Source: Streptomyces sp. Je 1-79 (GTDB lineage Bacteria; Actinomycetota; Actinomycetes; Streptomycetales; Streptomycetaceae). From it: a stretch of DNA of 64,000 bases. The stretch spans positions 191,091 through 255,090 of the forward strand of contig NZ_JAMGSL010000009.1 of NCBI RefSeq assembly GCF_025195125.1. Direction: 5' to 3'. The notes under the pieces were generated by a model, which saw nothing but the letters and a program-made list of their open reading frames with translations, was not told where the DNA came from and made no database searches. The translations under genes were made by a program, and so were the position numbers. This document shows, piece after piece, positions 25,661-34,420 of the stretch (position 1 is its first letter; each line of letters begins with the position of its first letter).

Positions 25661-26340
25661 CCACCACGCCCCTGCTCCGGGCGAGCGGACTGTCCAAGGC
25701 CTACGGCCCGACCCCCGCGCTCTCGGGCGCGGATTTCGCCGTCAGGGCCGGCGAGGTCGTCGCCGTGATGGGCCCCTCGGGCTCCGGGAAGTCCACGCTC
25801 CTGCACTGCCTCGCCGGAATCGTCCGGCCGGACGACGGCACCATCACCTACGACGGGCGCGAGCTCACCGCCCTCTCGGACGGCGAACGCAGCTCGCTGC
25901 GCCGCACCGACTTCGGCTTCGTCTTCCAGTTCGGCCAGCTCGTGCCGGAACTGACCTGCGTCGAGAACGTGGCCCTTCCGCTGCGACTGAACGGCGAGCG
26001 GCGCGGAAAGGCCGAGTCCCGGGCGCGGGACTGGCTCGCGCGACTGGAGGTCGGCGACATCGCCGGCAAGCGGCCCGGCGAGATATCCGGCGGCCAGGGC
26101 CAGCGCGTCGCGGTGGCCCGCTCGCTGGTCACGGCCCCGCGGGTGCTCTTCGCCGACGAACCGACCGGCGCGCTCGACTCGCTCAACGGCGAGCGCGTGA
26201 TGGAGCTGCTCACGGACGCGGCCCGGGACACCGGCGCCGCCGTCGTCCTCGTCACCCACGAGGCCCGCGTCGCCGCCTACTCCGACCGCGAGGTCGTCGT
26301 CCGCGACGGCGCGGTGCGCGACACGGAGTGGGCGGTATGA
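25657..26340 (+). CDS. ABC transporter ATP-binding protein (LolD/MacB type)
   Basis: 227 residues. Walker A GPSGSGKST, signature ISGGQGQRVAVARSL, Walker B VLFADEPTGALDS and the H-loop VTHEARVAAYSD are all present. The short single-NBD form belongs to the LolD/MacB group that works with FtsX-type permeases. The signature reads SGGQGQ rather than SGGQQQ, a common variant. Overlaps on both sides show coupling with padR and the permease. Confidence 0.93.
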   Translation: MTTTPLLRASGLSKAYGPTPALSGADFAVRAGEVVAVMGPSGSGKSTLLHCLAGIVRPDDGTITYDGRELTALSDGERSSLRRTDFGFVFQFGQLVPELTCVENVALPLRLNGERRGKAESRARDWLARLEVGDIAGKRPGEISGGQGQRVAVARSLVTAPRVLFADEPTGALDSLNGERVMELLTDAARDTGAAVVLVTHEARVAAYSDREVVVRDGAVRDTEWAV

Positions 26341-28685
26341 GGCCCCGTGACTGGCCCCGCGATCTGGCGCTCGGCGCCCGGTTCGCGGTCACCGGAGGCC
26401 GATCGGGCCTGCTCCGTACCCTTCTGACCGCGCTCGGCGTCGGCTTCGGCGTGGCACTGCTGCTCGCCGCCGCCTCACTTCCCGGCATGCTCTTCCAGCG
26501 GGAGGTACGGGAGGCGACCCGCTCCGTCGACGGCAGCGAGCAGGAGACCGGCCCCCGCCCCGACACCTTCCTCCACCTCGGACAGACGACGCTCTACCGG
26601 GACGACGCCGTCACCGGGCTCCTGCTGCGCCCCGAGGGCACCGAGACCCCTCTCCCGCCCGGCGTGGCGAAGCTGCCCGCGAGCGGGGAGATGCTGGTCT
26701 CGCCCGCGCTCCGTGAGCTGCTCGACTCCCCCGACGGCGCCCTCCTCAAGGAGCGGCTCCCCTACGAGCCCGTGGGGACGATCGGCGACGCCGGACTCAT
26801 CGGCCCGGCCGAGCTGCGCTACATCGCTCACGTCGACTTCCTCACCACCGACAACTACGACGGCCGCGGATCGCGCTACGGCTGGTCGGTGCCCGCCGAG
26901 CGGTTCGACGCGTTCCTGATCCTCCTCGTCCTCGTCGCCTCCGTCGTCCTGCTGCTCCCGGTGCTCGTCTTCATCGCGACCGCCGTCCGGTTCGGCGGCG
27001 AACAGCGCGACCGGCGGCTCGCGGCGCTCCGCCTCGTCGGAGCGGACACCGCGACGACCCGGCGGATCGCGGCCGGCGAGTCCCTCGCGGGCGCGCTCCT
27101 CGGCCTCGCGGTCGGCGTCGGACTCTTCGCCGTGGCACGGCAGTTCGCCGGTACCGTCACCATCTGGGACGTCAACGCCTTCCCGTCCGACGTCGTACCG
27201 ATGCCCGCCCTCGCCGCGCTCGTTCTCGTCGTGGTGCCGGTCGCCTCGGTCGTCGTCACGCTCTTCGCACTGCGCGGCGTGGCGATCGAGCCGCTCGGCG
27301 TCGTCCGGTCCGCCGCGCCGCGCCGCCGCCGGCTGTGGTGGCGGCTGCTGCTCCTCGCGGCCGGCGTGGCCCTGCTCGTCCCGCTCTTCGGGCAGGTCGA
27401 CCGGGGCCAGACCGCCGTCGACACCGTGGGGATCGGGACCGGCGTCACCATCGCCCTGATCGGCCTCACCACACTGCTGCCGTGGCTCGTCGAAGCCGGT
27501 GTGAAGCGGCTGCACAGGGGTCCTGTGTCGTGGCAACTGGCCGTCCGCAGGCTCCAGCTGAGCAGCGGTACGGCGGCCCGTGCCGTCAGCGGCATCGTCG
27601 TCGCGGCGGCCGGCGCGATCGCGCTCCAGATGCTCTTCCAGGCCATGGAGAACGACTTCGCGCAGGCCACGGGGGAGGACTCCACGCGGGCCCAGCTCGT
27701 GGCCGAGACCGAGGCGAGCGGCGGAGACGAGGCCCGGGAGATGATCGCCCGCTTCTCGAAGACCAAGGGCGTCAGCGGAGTCTCCGGCACGATCACGTCC
27801 TACGCGTGGCGCCCCGGCGGCCTGAAGGCGGGCGAGGAGTACGCTCCGCTCACCTCGGTCAAGGTCGGTGACTGCGCCTCCCTCCGCGAGTTCGCCCGTC
27901 TGCCCTCCTGCACGGACGGCGACGTCTTCATCGCCCTCGCGCACGGCGCCCAGGGAGGGCCGCCCGACAGCCGGGTCACCGGGATCGCGAGGGCGGGCGC
28001 CACGGTCGTCCTGCGGGACCCCGAGGAGCACAAGGGCGCGCTCCCCCGGTGGCGTATCCCCGCCCATGCGCGGACCGTGGACTCCCGCCCCGACCCGACG
28101 GGCATGTACGAGTTCGGGATCCTCGCCACCCCGTCGGCGATCGACGCGGCCCGGCTCCACGAACCCGCGGCGCTGGCGATGGTGCGGCTCGATCCGGCCG
28201 TGCCTGACGCCGCCGAGTACGTACGGAACACGGCGGTGGCCCTCGACCCGACCTCGTGGGTCCGCACGCTGAAGACCACCGAGCGGAACGCGCAGTTCGC
28301 CAGCGTCCGCACCGGGATCCTCGTCGGCTCCACCCTCACGATGCTCCTGGTGGCGGCCTCGCTCCTGGTGACGACGCTCGAACAGCTCAGGGACCGCAAG
28401 CGGCTGCTGTCCTCGCTCGTCGCCTTCGGCACCCGGCGCACCACGCTGAGCTGGTCGGTGCTGTGGCAGACGGCGGTGCCGATCGTGCTCGGCCTCGTCC
28501 TCGCCGTGGCGGGCGGGCTCGGCCTCGGAGTCGTCCTGCTGAAGATGACGGGGCAACAGGTCCTGGACTGGTGGGTCTTCCTGCCCGTCACCGGGATCGG
28601 GATCGCGCTGATCGCGGCCGTGACGCTGCTGAGCATGCCGGTGCTGTGGCGTCTGATGCGGGCGGACGGGCTGAGGACCGAGTAG
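26337..28685 (+). CDS. FtsX-like ABC transporter permease
   Basis: 782 residues. Two FtsX/MacB-type units: a transmembrane helix near residue 20, a three-helix block around 200-330, a second helix near 420 and a final three-helix block at about 665-770, with extracytoplasmic loops between. Such exporters move peptides, lipids or antibiotics or transmit force to cell-wall enzymes; the substrate is unknown. The ATG overlaps the ATPase stop. A terminator follows. Confidence 0.88.
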   Translation: MRPRDWPRDLALGARFAVTGGRSGLLRTLLTALGVGFGVALLLAAASLPGMLFQREVREATRSVDGSEQETGPRPDTFLHLGQTTLYRDDAVTGLLLRPEGTETPLPPGVAKLPASGEMLVSPALRELLDSPDGALLKERLPYEPVGTIGDAGLIGPAELRYIAHVDFLTTDNYDGRGSRYGWSVPAERFDAFLILLVLVASVVLLLPVLVFIATAVRFGGEQRDRRLAALRLVGADTATTRRIAAGESLAGALLGLAVGVGLFAVARQFAGTVTIWDVNAFPSDVVPMPALAALVLVVVPVASVVVTLFALRGVAIEPLGVVRSAAPRRRRLWWRLLLLAAGVALLVPLFGQVDRGQTAVDTVGIGTGVTIALIGLTTLLPWLVEAGVKRLHRGPVSWQLAVRRLQLSSGTAARAVSGIVVAAAGAIALQMLFQAMENDFAQATGEDSTRAQLVAETEASGGDEAREMIARFSKTKGVSGVSGTITSYAWRPGGLKAGEEYAPLTSVKVGDCASLREFARLPSCTDGDVFIALAHGAQGGPPDSRVTGIARAGATVVLRDPEEHKGALPRWRIPAHARTVDSRPDPTGMYEFGILATPSAIDAARLHEPAALAMVRLDPAVPDAAEYVRNTAVALDPTSWVRTLKTTERNAQFASVRTGILVGSTLTMLLVAASLLVTTLEQLRDRKRLLSSLVAFGTRRTTLSWSVLWQTAVPIVLGLVLAVAGGLGLGVVLLKMTGQQVLDWWVFLPVTGIGIALIAAVTLLSMPVLWRLMRADGLRTE

Positions 28686-28710
28686 CCCGTCGAGGGCGTG
28701 TACGACGTCC

Positions 28711-28754
28711 GGGCGCCGGTTCCTGAGACCGGGGGGTTTCAGGAACCGGCGCCC
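28711..28754. terminator. terminator, 16-bp perfect stem
   Basis: GGGCGCCGGTTCCTGA and its exact complement around a 12-base G-rich loop, after the ABC permease gene. The right arm encodes the last residues of the convergent oxyR. Confidence 0.85.
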
Positions 28755-29692
28755 ACCACGCGTACCGGAAGCCGCCTCATCGCGCCCCGCAGCGCCCCCG
28801 CCAGCTCCTCGAACTCCGCCTGACGGGCCGCCCCCGTGCGCATCGCGAGGGCGACCTGTCGCGAGGGCGCCGGATCGGTGAAGCAGCCGGTGAACAGCGC
28901 CGCGTTGCGCGCGGTCTCGACCCTGACGGCCGTACGCGGCAGCAGCGTCACGCCGAGCCCGCCCGCCACCAGCTGCACCAGCGTCGACAGGCCCGCCGCG
29001 GTCGTGGTGACCGGCGCCCCCTCCGTGCGTCCGGCCTCCCGGCAGATGTCGAGGGCCTGGTCGCGCAGGCAGTGCCCCTCGTCGAGGAGCAGCAGGTTGA
29101 GCTCCTTCAGGGCCTCGCGCGGAATGTCGGCGCGTCCGGCCAGCGGATGGCCCTGTGGGGTGACGAGTACGAAGTCCTCGTCGAAGAGCGGGAGTTCGGT
29201 GACGCCGGGCACTCCCAGCGGCACGGCGAGCAGCAGCAGGTCGAGCCGCCCGGCCGCGAGCCCCTCCAGGAGCGAGGAGGTCTGCTCCTCGTGGACCTGG
29301 AGGTCGAGCTCGGGATAGCGCTCGTGGACCAGGCTCAGGACGGTGGGCAGCAGATACGGGGCGACGGTCGGGATCACGCCGAGCCGCAGCACTCCGGTGA
29401 ACGGCGCCTGGGCGGCCTCGGCCTCCTCCATCAGCTCCGACACGGCGTCCAGGACGGCCCGGGCCCGCACCGCGAGCCGCTCACCCGCGGGCGAGAGCAG
29501 CACCTTGCGCGTCGTACGCTCAAGGAGCTGGACACCGAGTGCCTCTTCGAGGGCCGAGACCGCGCCGGAAAGCGCCGACTGGCTCATACCGATCGCCGCC
29601 GCCGCGTCCCGGAAGTGCAGATGCTCCGCGACCGCCGCGAAGGCTCTGAGCTGGGACAGGCTGGGCTGCTTCACACGTCGTACAGGGATCAC
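28739..29692 (-). CDS. oxyR: hydrogen peroxide-sensing LysR regulator OxyR
   Basis: 317 residues. N-terminal LysR HTH (SLSQLRAFAAVAEHLHFRDA, MSQSALSGAVSALEE) and a substrate-type regulatory domain containing C208 and C217 (EGHCLRD...ICREAG), the same spacing as the redox pair of E. coli OxyR. Peroxide oxidation should convert it to an activator of ahpCD. The GTG at 29692 has AAGGTGG upstream; a GTG six codons later is possible. It is divergent from ahpC. Confidence 0.95.
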   Translation of the reverse strand: MIPVRRVKQPSLSQLRAFAAVAEHLHFRDAAAAIGMSQSALSGAVSALEEALGVQLLERTTRKVLLSPAGERLAVRARAVLDAVSELMEEAEAAQAPFTGVLRLGVIPTVAPYLLPTVLSLVHERYPELDLQVHEEQTSSLLEGLAAGRLDLLLLAVPLGVPGVTELPLFDEDFVLVTPQGHPLAGRADIPREALKELNLLLLDEGHCLRDQALDICREAGRTEGAPVTTTAAGLSTLVQLVAGGLGVTLLPRTAVRVETARNAALFTGCFTDPAPSRQVALAMRTGAARQAEFEELAGALRGAMRRLPVRVVGAGS

Positions 29693-29825
29693 TGATAACC
29701 ACCTTCGATCAACGCGACCCACTCTAGCTATTTCACTGATCAATGCACTCCGTGCCAGGATGAAGCCCGTCCAACCCCTCACGGAAGACCCCAAAAGGGA
29801 CCCTTCCCCCTTGCAAGGAGAGCGC
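29693..29825. promoter_or_regulatory. oxyR-ahpC divergent control region
   Basis: This 133-base gap is AT-richer between 29695 and 29745 and carries the TGATCA-centred sequence CACTGATCAATG. It should hold both promoters and the OxyR binding site. I could not fix the -10/-35 elements with confidence. AAGGAG precedes the ahpC GTG by 7 bases. Confidence 0.6.
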
Positions 29826-30380
29826 GTGCTCACTGTCGGTGACCAGTTCCCCACCTACGACCTGACCGCCTGCGTGTCGCTGGAGAGCGGCAAGGAGTTC
29901 GAGCAGATCAACCACAAGTCCTACGAGGGCAAGTGGCGCGTGGTGTTCTTCTGGCCCAAGGACTTCACCTTCGTCTGCCCGACCGAGATCGCCGCCTTCG
30001 GCAAGCTGAACGACGAGTTCGCGGACCGCGACGCCCAGATCCTCGGCGCCTCCGGCGACTCCGAGTTCGTGCACCACGCCTGGCGCAAGGACCACGCCGA
30101 CCTGCGTGACCTGCCCTTCCCGATGCTCGCCGACTCCAAGCACGAGCTCATGCGCGACTGCGGCGTCGAGGGCGAGGACGGCTTCGCCCAGCGCGCCGTC
30201 TTCATCGTGGACCCGAACAACGAGATCCAGTTCACCATGGTGACCGCCGGCTCCGTGGGCCGTAACCCCAAGGAGGTCCTGCGGGTCCTGGACGCCCTGC
30301 AGACCGACGAGCTGTGCCCCTGCAACTGGACCAAGGGCGAGAACACCCTCGACCCGGTCGCGCTCCTGTCGGGCGAGTGA
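29826..30380 (+). CDS. ahpC: alkyl hydroperoxide reductase / peroxiredoxin
   Basis: 184 residues. The typical 2-Cys peroxiredoxin: peroxidatic C51 in FTFVCPTE and the resolving cysteine in ELCPCNW near the C-terminus. It reduces peroxides and peroxynitrite and is recycled by AhpD. The GTG at 29826 has AAGGAG at good spacing. AhpD follows after 6 bases, and oxyR lies upstream on the other strand. Confidence 0.96.
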   Translation: MLTVGDQFPTYDLTACVSLESGKEFEQINHKSYEGKWRVVFFWPKDFTFVCPTEIAAFGKLNDEFADRDAQILGASGDSEFVHHAWRKDHADLRDLPFPMLADSKHELMRDCGVEGEDGFAQRAVFIVDPNNEIQFTMVTAGSVGRNPKEVLRVLDALQTDELCPCNWTKGENTLDPVALLSGE

Positions 30381-30386
30381 TCTGAC

Positions 30387-30920
30387 ATGGCTCTCGACGA
30401 ACTCAAGGCCGCCGTACCGGACTTCGCCAAGGACCTGAAGCTGAACCTCGGCTCGGTCATCGGCAACAGCGAGCTTCCGCAGCAGCAGCTCTGGGGCACG
30501 GTCCTCGCCTGCGCGATCGCCTCGCGCTCGCCGAAGGTCCTGGCCGAGCTGGAGCCGGAGGCCAAGGCCAACCTCAAGCCCGAGGCGTACACGGCGGCCA
30601 AGTCCGCCGCCGCGATCATGGCCATGAACAACGTCTTCTACCGGACCCGGCACCTGCTGTCGGACCCGGAGTACGGGACGCTGCGCGCCGGTCTGCGGAT
30701 GAACGTCATCGGCAACCCCGGCGTCGAGAAGGTCGACTTCGAGCTGTGGTCGCTGGCCGTCTCCGCGATCAACGGCTGCGGCCAGTGCCTGGACTCGCAC
30801 GAGCAGGTCCTGCGCAAGGCCGGTGTCGACCGCGAGACGATCCAGGAGGCCGTCAAGATCGCCTCGGTGATCCAGGCGGTCGGCGTGACGCTGGACGCGG
30901 AGGCGCTCATCGCCGAGTAG
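30387..30920 (+). CDS. ahpD: alkyl hydroperoxidase AhpD
   Basis: 177 residues. Carries the thioredoxin-like centre C131-GQ-C134 with H138 (NGCGQCLDSHE) and the supporting E119, matching the M. tuberculosis AhpD geometry. It reduces oxidised AhpC using lipoamide-linked electrons. Co-transcribed with ahpC and closed by a terminator. Confidence 0.96.
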   Translation: MALDELKAAVPDFAKDLKLNLGSVIGNSELPQQQLWGTVLACAIASRSPKVLAELEPEAKANLKPEAYTAAKSAAAIMAMNNVFYRTRHLLSDPEYGTLRAGLRMNVIGNPGVEKVDFELWSLAVSAINGCGQCLDSHEQVLRKAGVDRETIQEAVKIASVIQAVGVTLDAEALIAE

Positions 30921-30938
30921 GGCGAACGCGCTGCCAGA

Positions 30939-30971
30939 AAGGGCCCCGGGGTTGCACACCCCGGGGCCCTT
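30939..30971. terminator. ahpCD terminator, 14-bp stem
   Basis: AAGGGCCCCGGGGT / ACCCCGGGGCCCTT with a 5-base loop, between ahpD and the convergent gene. Confidence 0.9.
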
Positions 30972-30975
30972 CCTG

Positions 30976-31698
30976 TCACTTCTTCAGCGCCGCCATCAGG
31001 GCGGTCAGGTCCTGGACGAGCACGGTCTCGATGCCCGAGAGGTCGACCTTCTTGGTCTCGGTGACCGCCTGGCCCTTCTCCGGAGACCAGGTCTGCTGGT
31101 CGCTGAACGAGATCTCCAGCTCGGCCTGACCGTCGAGAACACGGATCCAGGCGCCCCCGTCTCCCTCGTCACGGTGGACGTAGGCCTGCTCCCCGAGTCC
31201 CTCGACCGGCTCCGCATCCGACGCCCAGACGCTCAGGAGCGGCTCGAACTCCGGGCCGGGGTCGGTCACCTTGTGCAGCTCGTACACCACCTGGACGCTG
31301 TAGCCCGTCTCGGGCGAGCCCAGCGTGGCGAAGCAGACCGCCCGGTCAAGGGCGGGGTGCTTCTCCGTCGGGGTCTCCTGGTCCACGGACTTCTTCCCGA
31401 GCACCACGGAGAGCGCCTTCAGTTCGGCCCTCTCGCAGAGGTTCTCCACCGTGCGGTACCCCCGCAGGTCGACGCCCTCGTCCCGGCTCCGCTCGTACGC
31501 GTAGAGTCCGCCGGCCCACACCGCCGAGGCCACCACCGCGCCGCCGAGCGCCCACAGCCAGGGACGGCGCGGGCGAGGCCTCCTCGGCTCGAGAGGCTCC
31601 CGGGACTGCCGGGGATCCCGCGACTCCCGGGAGTCCCGGTCGAGGACCTGCGCGGCCGGGAAGTCCTCGCCGCCGATCAGCTCCGGCTCGGAGATCAC
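30976..31698 (-). CDS. single-pass membrane protein of unknown function
   Basis: 240 residues. A cytoplasmic Arg/Pro-rich stretch (about 20-46) leads to one transmembrane helix (about 47-66, WLWALGGAVVASAVWAGGLY) and an extracytoplasmic domain with two cysteines (ENLCERAEL, RAVCFATLG), probably a disulfide. No family recognised. Its ATG overlaps the stop of the AI-2E family gene by 4 bases, so the two are coupled and may cooperate in the membrane. Confidence 0.75.
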   Translation of the reverse strand: MISEPELIGGEDFPAAQVLDRDSRESRDPRQSREPLEPRRPRPRRPWLWALGGAVVASAVWAGGLYAYERSRDEGVDLRGYRTVENLCERAELKALSVVLGKKSVDQETPTEKHPALDRAVCFATLGSPETGYSVQVVYELHKVTDPGPEFEPLLSVWASDAEPVEGLGEQAYVHRDEGDGGAWIRVLDGQAELEISFSDQQTWSPEKGQAVTETKKVDLSGIETVLVQDLTALMAALKK

Positions 31699-33221
31699 TC
31701 GTCGCCCCGGTCCCTGGAGCCGGGCGCCTGGACCGGCGCCACGGCGAACGCGGTCGCTCCGCGCGGTTCCGGGGTGCTGAGGAGGGCCTGTTCATGGCTG
31801 TACGCGCGGAGGTAGCCGACCACGGTGTTGGTGACGGCGACCAGCGGCACCGCGACCACCGCGCCGCCGATGCCGGCGGTCAGGCCGCCGGCCGCGACCG
31901 CGAGGACGACGGCGAGCGGGTGGACCCGTACCGCGCGGCCCAGGATGAACGGCTGGAGCACATGGCCCTCGATCTGCTGCACGGCCAGCACCACGAGCAG
32001 GACCATGAGGGCGGTGAACACCCCGTTGGTCACCAGGGCGACGACGACCGCGAGGGCACCGGAGATGACGGCGCCGACGAGCGGGATGAAGGCGAAGAGG
32101 AAGATGAAGACGGCGAGCGGGACCGCCATCGGGACGTCGAGGAAGTACAGGCCGAGACCGATGAAGACCGCGTCGATCAGGGCGACGATCACCGTGCCCC
32201 GCACATAGGCGGTCAGCGTCCGCCAGGCCCGGGGCCCCGCGCCGGCGACACCGGGCCGCGCCTGGGCGGGCACCAGCTTCAGCGTCCACTGCCAGACCTT
32301 CTTCCCGTCGTACAGGAGGAAGAGGGTCGAGAACATGGCGAGCAGTATCCCGGTCAGCGCCTCGACGACCACGGTCACGCCCTGGAGTCCGGCGGAGGTG
32401 ATCTGCTCGGTGTTGGCGCCGACCGTGTCGCTCAGGTTCTGGGCGATGTCGTTGATCTGCTTCTCGGTCACGTGGAACGGGCTGTCGAGGAGCCACTGCT
32501 TGAGCTCCTCGATACCGTCCCGGACCCGGTCCGAGAGGTTGTCGATGTTGTCCATGACCTGCCAGACCACGAACCATCCGACCAGGCCCATGATCACGAA
32601 GCCGGAGACGGCGGTGACGGCCGTGGCCAGCCCGCGCGGCAGCCCGGCGTGGCGCAGCCACCTCACCGAGGGCTGGAGCAGCGCGGTGACGAGCAGCGCG
32701 GCGACGAAGGCGAGGACGACCAGCTGCACCGAGCTGATCACCTTCATCAGCACCCAGACGGTGCCGGCGAGCACGAGCAGCCGCCAGCCGGCCTCGGCGG
32801 CGACCCGCATGCCCCACGGGATCGCGGCGACCGGGTCCGGCCGGGCGGCGACGGCGGGGGCGTAGTCGGGCGGTGCCGGTACGGAGACGGTCGCGGCGGC
32901 CGACTGCGGCGCCCGGCGCCCCGGCCACCGCTCGGACGGTTCCGGCGCAGGCGACTTCGCCATGGCCTCGCGTCCGCCGGCCTCCGACTCGGGTGCGCCC
33001 TCGGGAGCTCCCTCCGGGCCTCGGCTCGCGGCGGGTTCGCTCCCGGGCTCCGGTCCCGCGTCGGGCGAGCCGCCCGCGCCGGGTCCGTCGCCGGCGGTGG
33101 ACGCGGCGTCCCCGTCCAGGTCGTGCGCGCGCTCCGCGCGGGCACGGCGTTCGTCCAGGCGTTCACCCATGCGGCTCAGCTCGTCGCCCAGCCGACTCAG
33201 CCATCCTGGCAGTCTCGACAT
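31695..33221 (-). CDS. AI-2E family transporter (TqsA/PerM/YdiK family)
   Basis: 508 residues. An acidic, Gly/Pro/Glu-rich disordered N-terminus of about 125 residues is followed by eight or so transmembrane helices with the family core (VLAVQQIEGHVLQPFILGR, PLVGAVISGALAVVVAL). Family members have been linked to AI-2 export, Na/H exchange or lipid movement; streptomycetes are not known to need AI-2 export, so the name should not be read as function. Coupled to the downstream membrane protein gene. Confidence 0.85.
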   Translation of the reverse strand: MSRLPGWLSRLGDELSRMGERLDERRARAERAHDLDGDAASTAGDGPGAGGSPDAGPEPGSEPAASRGPEGAPEGAPESEAGGREAMAKSPAPEPSERWPGRRAPQSAAATVSVPAPPDYAPAVAARPDPVAAIPWGMRVAAEAGWRLLVLAGTVWVLMKVISSVQLVVLAFVAALLVTALLQPSVRWLRHAGLPRGLATAVTAVSGFVIMGLVGWFVVWQVMDNIDNLSDRVRDGIEELKQWLLDSPFHVTEKQINDIAQNLSDTVGANTEQITSAGLQGVTVVVEALTGILLAMFSTLFLLYDGKKVWQWTLKLVPAQARPGVAGAGPRAWRTLTAYVRGTVIVALIDAVFIGLGLYFLDVPMAVPLAVFIFLFAFIPLVGAVISGALAVVVALVTNGVFTALMVLLVVLAVQQIEGHVLQPFILGRAVRVHPLAVVLAVAAGGLTAGIGGAVVAVPLVAVTNTVVGYLRAYSHEQALLSTPEPRGATAFAVAPVQAPGSRDRGDE

Positions 33222-33284
33222 CCTCTTCCCTCTTCCCCCCGCTCACTCCCCCCGCGAGCACGTGGGCCCGAACCTACACGCATG

Positions 33285-33315
33285 GAGCCCCCCACCGTAG
33301 GACGGTGAGGGGCTC
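33285..33315. terminator. hairpin terminator downstream of the lysozyme-like gene
   Basis: GAGCCCC-cc-ACCGT / ACGGT-ga-GGGGCTC, a 12-bp stem with a small internal loop and a 3-base apex, between the SLT-domain gene and the start of the AI-2E family gene. Confidence 0.7.
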
Positions 33316-33336
33316 AGCAGGGTTGAGAGCGCCGGT

Positions 33337-34026
33337 CTAGTACCAGCGGTTGGCCTGCCAGAAGTTCCACGCGCCGCAGGGGCTGTCGTAGCGGTTGTTC
33401 ATGTAGTTCAGGCCCCACTTGATCTGGGTTGCCGGGTTCGTCTGCCAGTCGGCGCCGGCCGACGACATCTTCGAACCGGGCAGGGCCTGGACGAGACCGT
33501 AGGCGCCCGAGGACGGGTTGGTCGCGCGGTAGTTCCAGCCGGACTCGTGGTCCACGATGTTGCTGAAGCACTGGAACTGCGAGGCCGGAATCATCTGCCG
33601 GGCGATCGCCTTGACCTCGGCGATGGAGTAGGAACCCTGGGCCGAGAAGCTCGACGCGTCGCGGACCGAGGAACGCTCGGCGCGCTCGGCGGCCTCCTTG
33701 CGCTCCTTCTCCGCCTTGTCGGCAGCCTTCTTCTTCGTCTCGGCGTCCTTGGCGGCCTGAATACGGGCCGCTTCCTCCGCGGACTTCTTCATGGCCGAGT
33801 CGGCCGCGGCGGCCTGGACGTCGGCCTGCTCCGAGAGCGAGGAGACCTGTACCTGGGCCTGCTCGCCCGCGGGAATGTCCGCGAGCAGCGTGGTGTCGGC
33901 CGCGGTGGCCTCGAAGTTGTCGCCCGAGGGCTGGGTGTCGCCCGAGGCAACACCCACGACGGCGCCGACGGTGGTGACCGCAGTGGCCGAAGCCACCGCG
34001 AATCCCCGGACCGAGATCCGGCTCAC
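33337..34026 (-). CDS. secreted transglycosylase-like (SLT) protein with coiled coil
   Basis: 229 residues from a GTG with GGAAGGA upstream. A signal peptide (about 1-30) is followed by an Ala/Lys/Glu-rich coiled coil (about 70-120, AAKDAETKKKAADKAEKE). The C-terminal domain (about 140-229) has the lysozyme-like catalytic pattern IVDHESGWNYRATNPSSGAYGLVQALPG, with the Glu of HESGW as the likely catalytic acid. It should act on peptidoglycan outside the cell. Resembles resuscitation-related muralytic proteins. Its mRNA has a long leader with inverted repeats. Confidence 0.88.
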   Translation of the reverse strand: MSRISVRGFAVASATAVTTVGAVVGVASGDTQPSGDNFEATAADTTLLADIPAGEQAQVQVSSLSEQADVQAAAADSAMKKSAEEAARIQAAKDAETKKKAADKAEKERKEAAERAERSSVRDASSFSAQGSYSIAEVKAIARQMIPASQFQCFSNIVDHESGWNYRATNPSSGAYGLVQALPGSKMSSAGADWQTNPATQIKWGLNYMNNRYDSPCGAWNFWQANRWY

Positions 34027-34141
34027 ACGGTTTCCTTCCAGCATCGCCCGCAGAGGTGACCACGCGGGCGAAATCGTGCCCCTGGCGCTGGTCTCCGACG
34101 TACTGGGTCACAGAAGACACGGGCCCGTGGTGCTGTGGGCG

Positions 34142-34207
34142 GCATACGGCGAACGACTGTTGAGTTGTGTGGTGCCGCACCCCTGGGGGTGCACGTGTGC
34201 CGTATGC
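34142..34207 (-). ncRNA. structured 5' leader element of the SLT gene
   Basis: On the minus-strand transcript, GCATACGGC (34199-34207) pairs perfectly with GCCGTATGC (34142-34150), enclosing an inner hairpin GCACCCC / GGGGTGC (34177-34192). The element ends about 115 bases before the start codon. It does not match the c-di-AMP (ydaO) riboswitch that precedes some Streptomyces cell-wall hydrolase genes. Class unknown; possibly regulatory. Confidence 0.4.
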
Positions 34208-34267
34208 GGGGCCTGACGGAAGCAAGACTCTGCCGGACGGCAACACCGCAAGGCAATTCCGAGTTGC

Positions 34268-34283
34268 GTGTGAAAGCTCACAC
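34268..34283. promoter_or_regulatory. perfect palindrome upstream of the SLT gene
   Basis: GTGTGA-aagc-TCACAC, a 6-bp dyad with a 4-base spacer, 240 bases upstream of the SLT gene. It resembles Crp/Fnr-type sites but the spacer is two bases shorter than a classical Crp site. Confidence 0.45.
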
Positions 34284-34327
34284 CTCTCAAGTCGCAGGAG
34301 TTTTGGCCGATTTCCCGGACAGCGCGA

Positions 34328-34365
34328 CGCCGCCCGGCTAAGCTCCTGCGCTCTGCCGGGCGGCG
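34328..34365. terminator. hairpin downstream of phoH
   Basis: CGCCGCCCGGC / GCCGGGCGGCG, 11-bp stem with a 16-base loop, 55 bases past the phoH stop. A second dyad, TCCCGTAC-cc-GTACGGGA (34371-34388), adjoins it. Confidence 0.65.
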
Positions 34366-34420
34366 CCAACTCCCGTACCCGTACGGGACGGTGCCAATCA
34401 TTGCAATCTGCCCAATCGGG

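Noticed and set aside
31695..33221. Autoinducer-2 exporter as a quorum sensing gene
   Set aside because: The family name is historical; nothing nearby suggests AI-2 synthesis, so no quorum sensing role is claimed.
34045..34330. c-di-AMP (ydaO) riboswitch before the SLT gene
   Set aside because: The conserved blocks I know of the ydaO class were not found on the minus strand, although the leader is structured.
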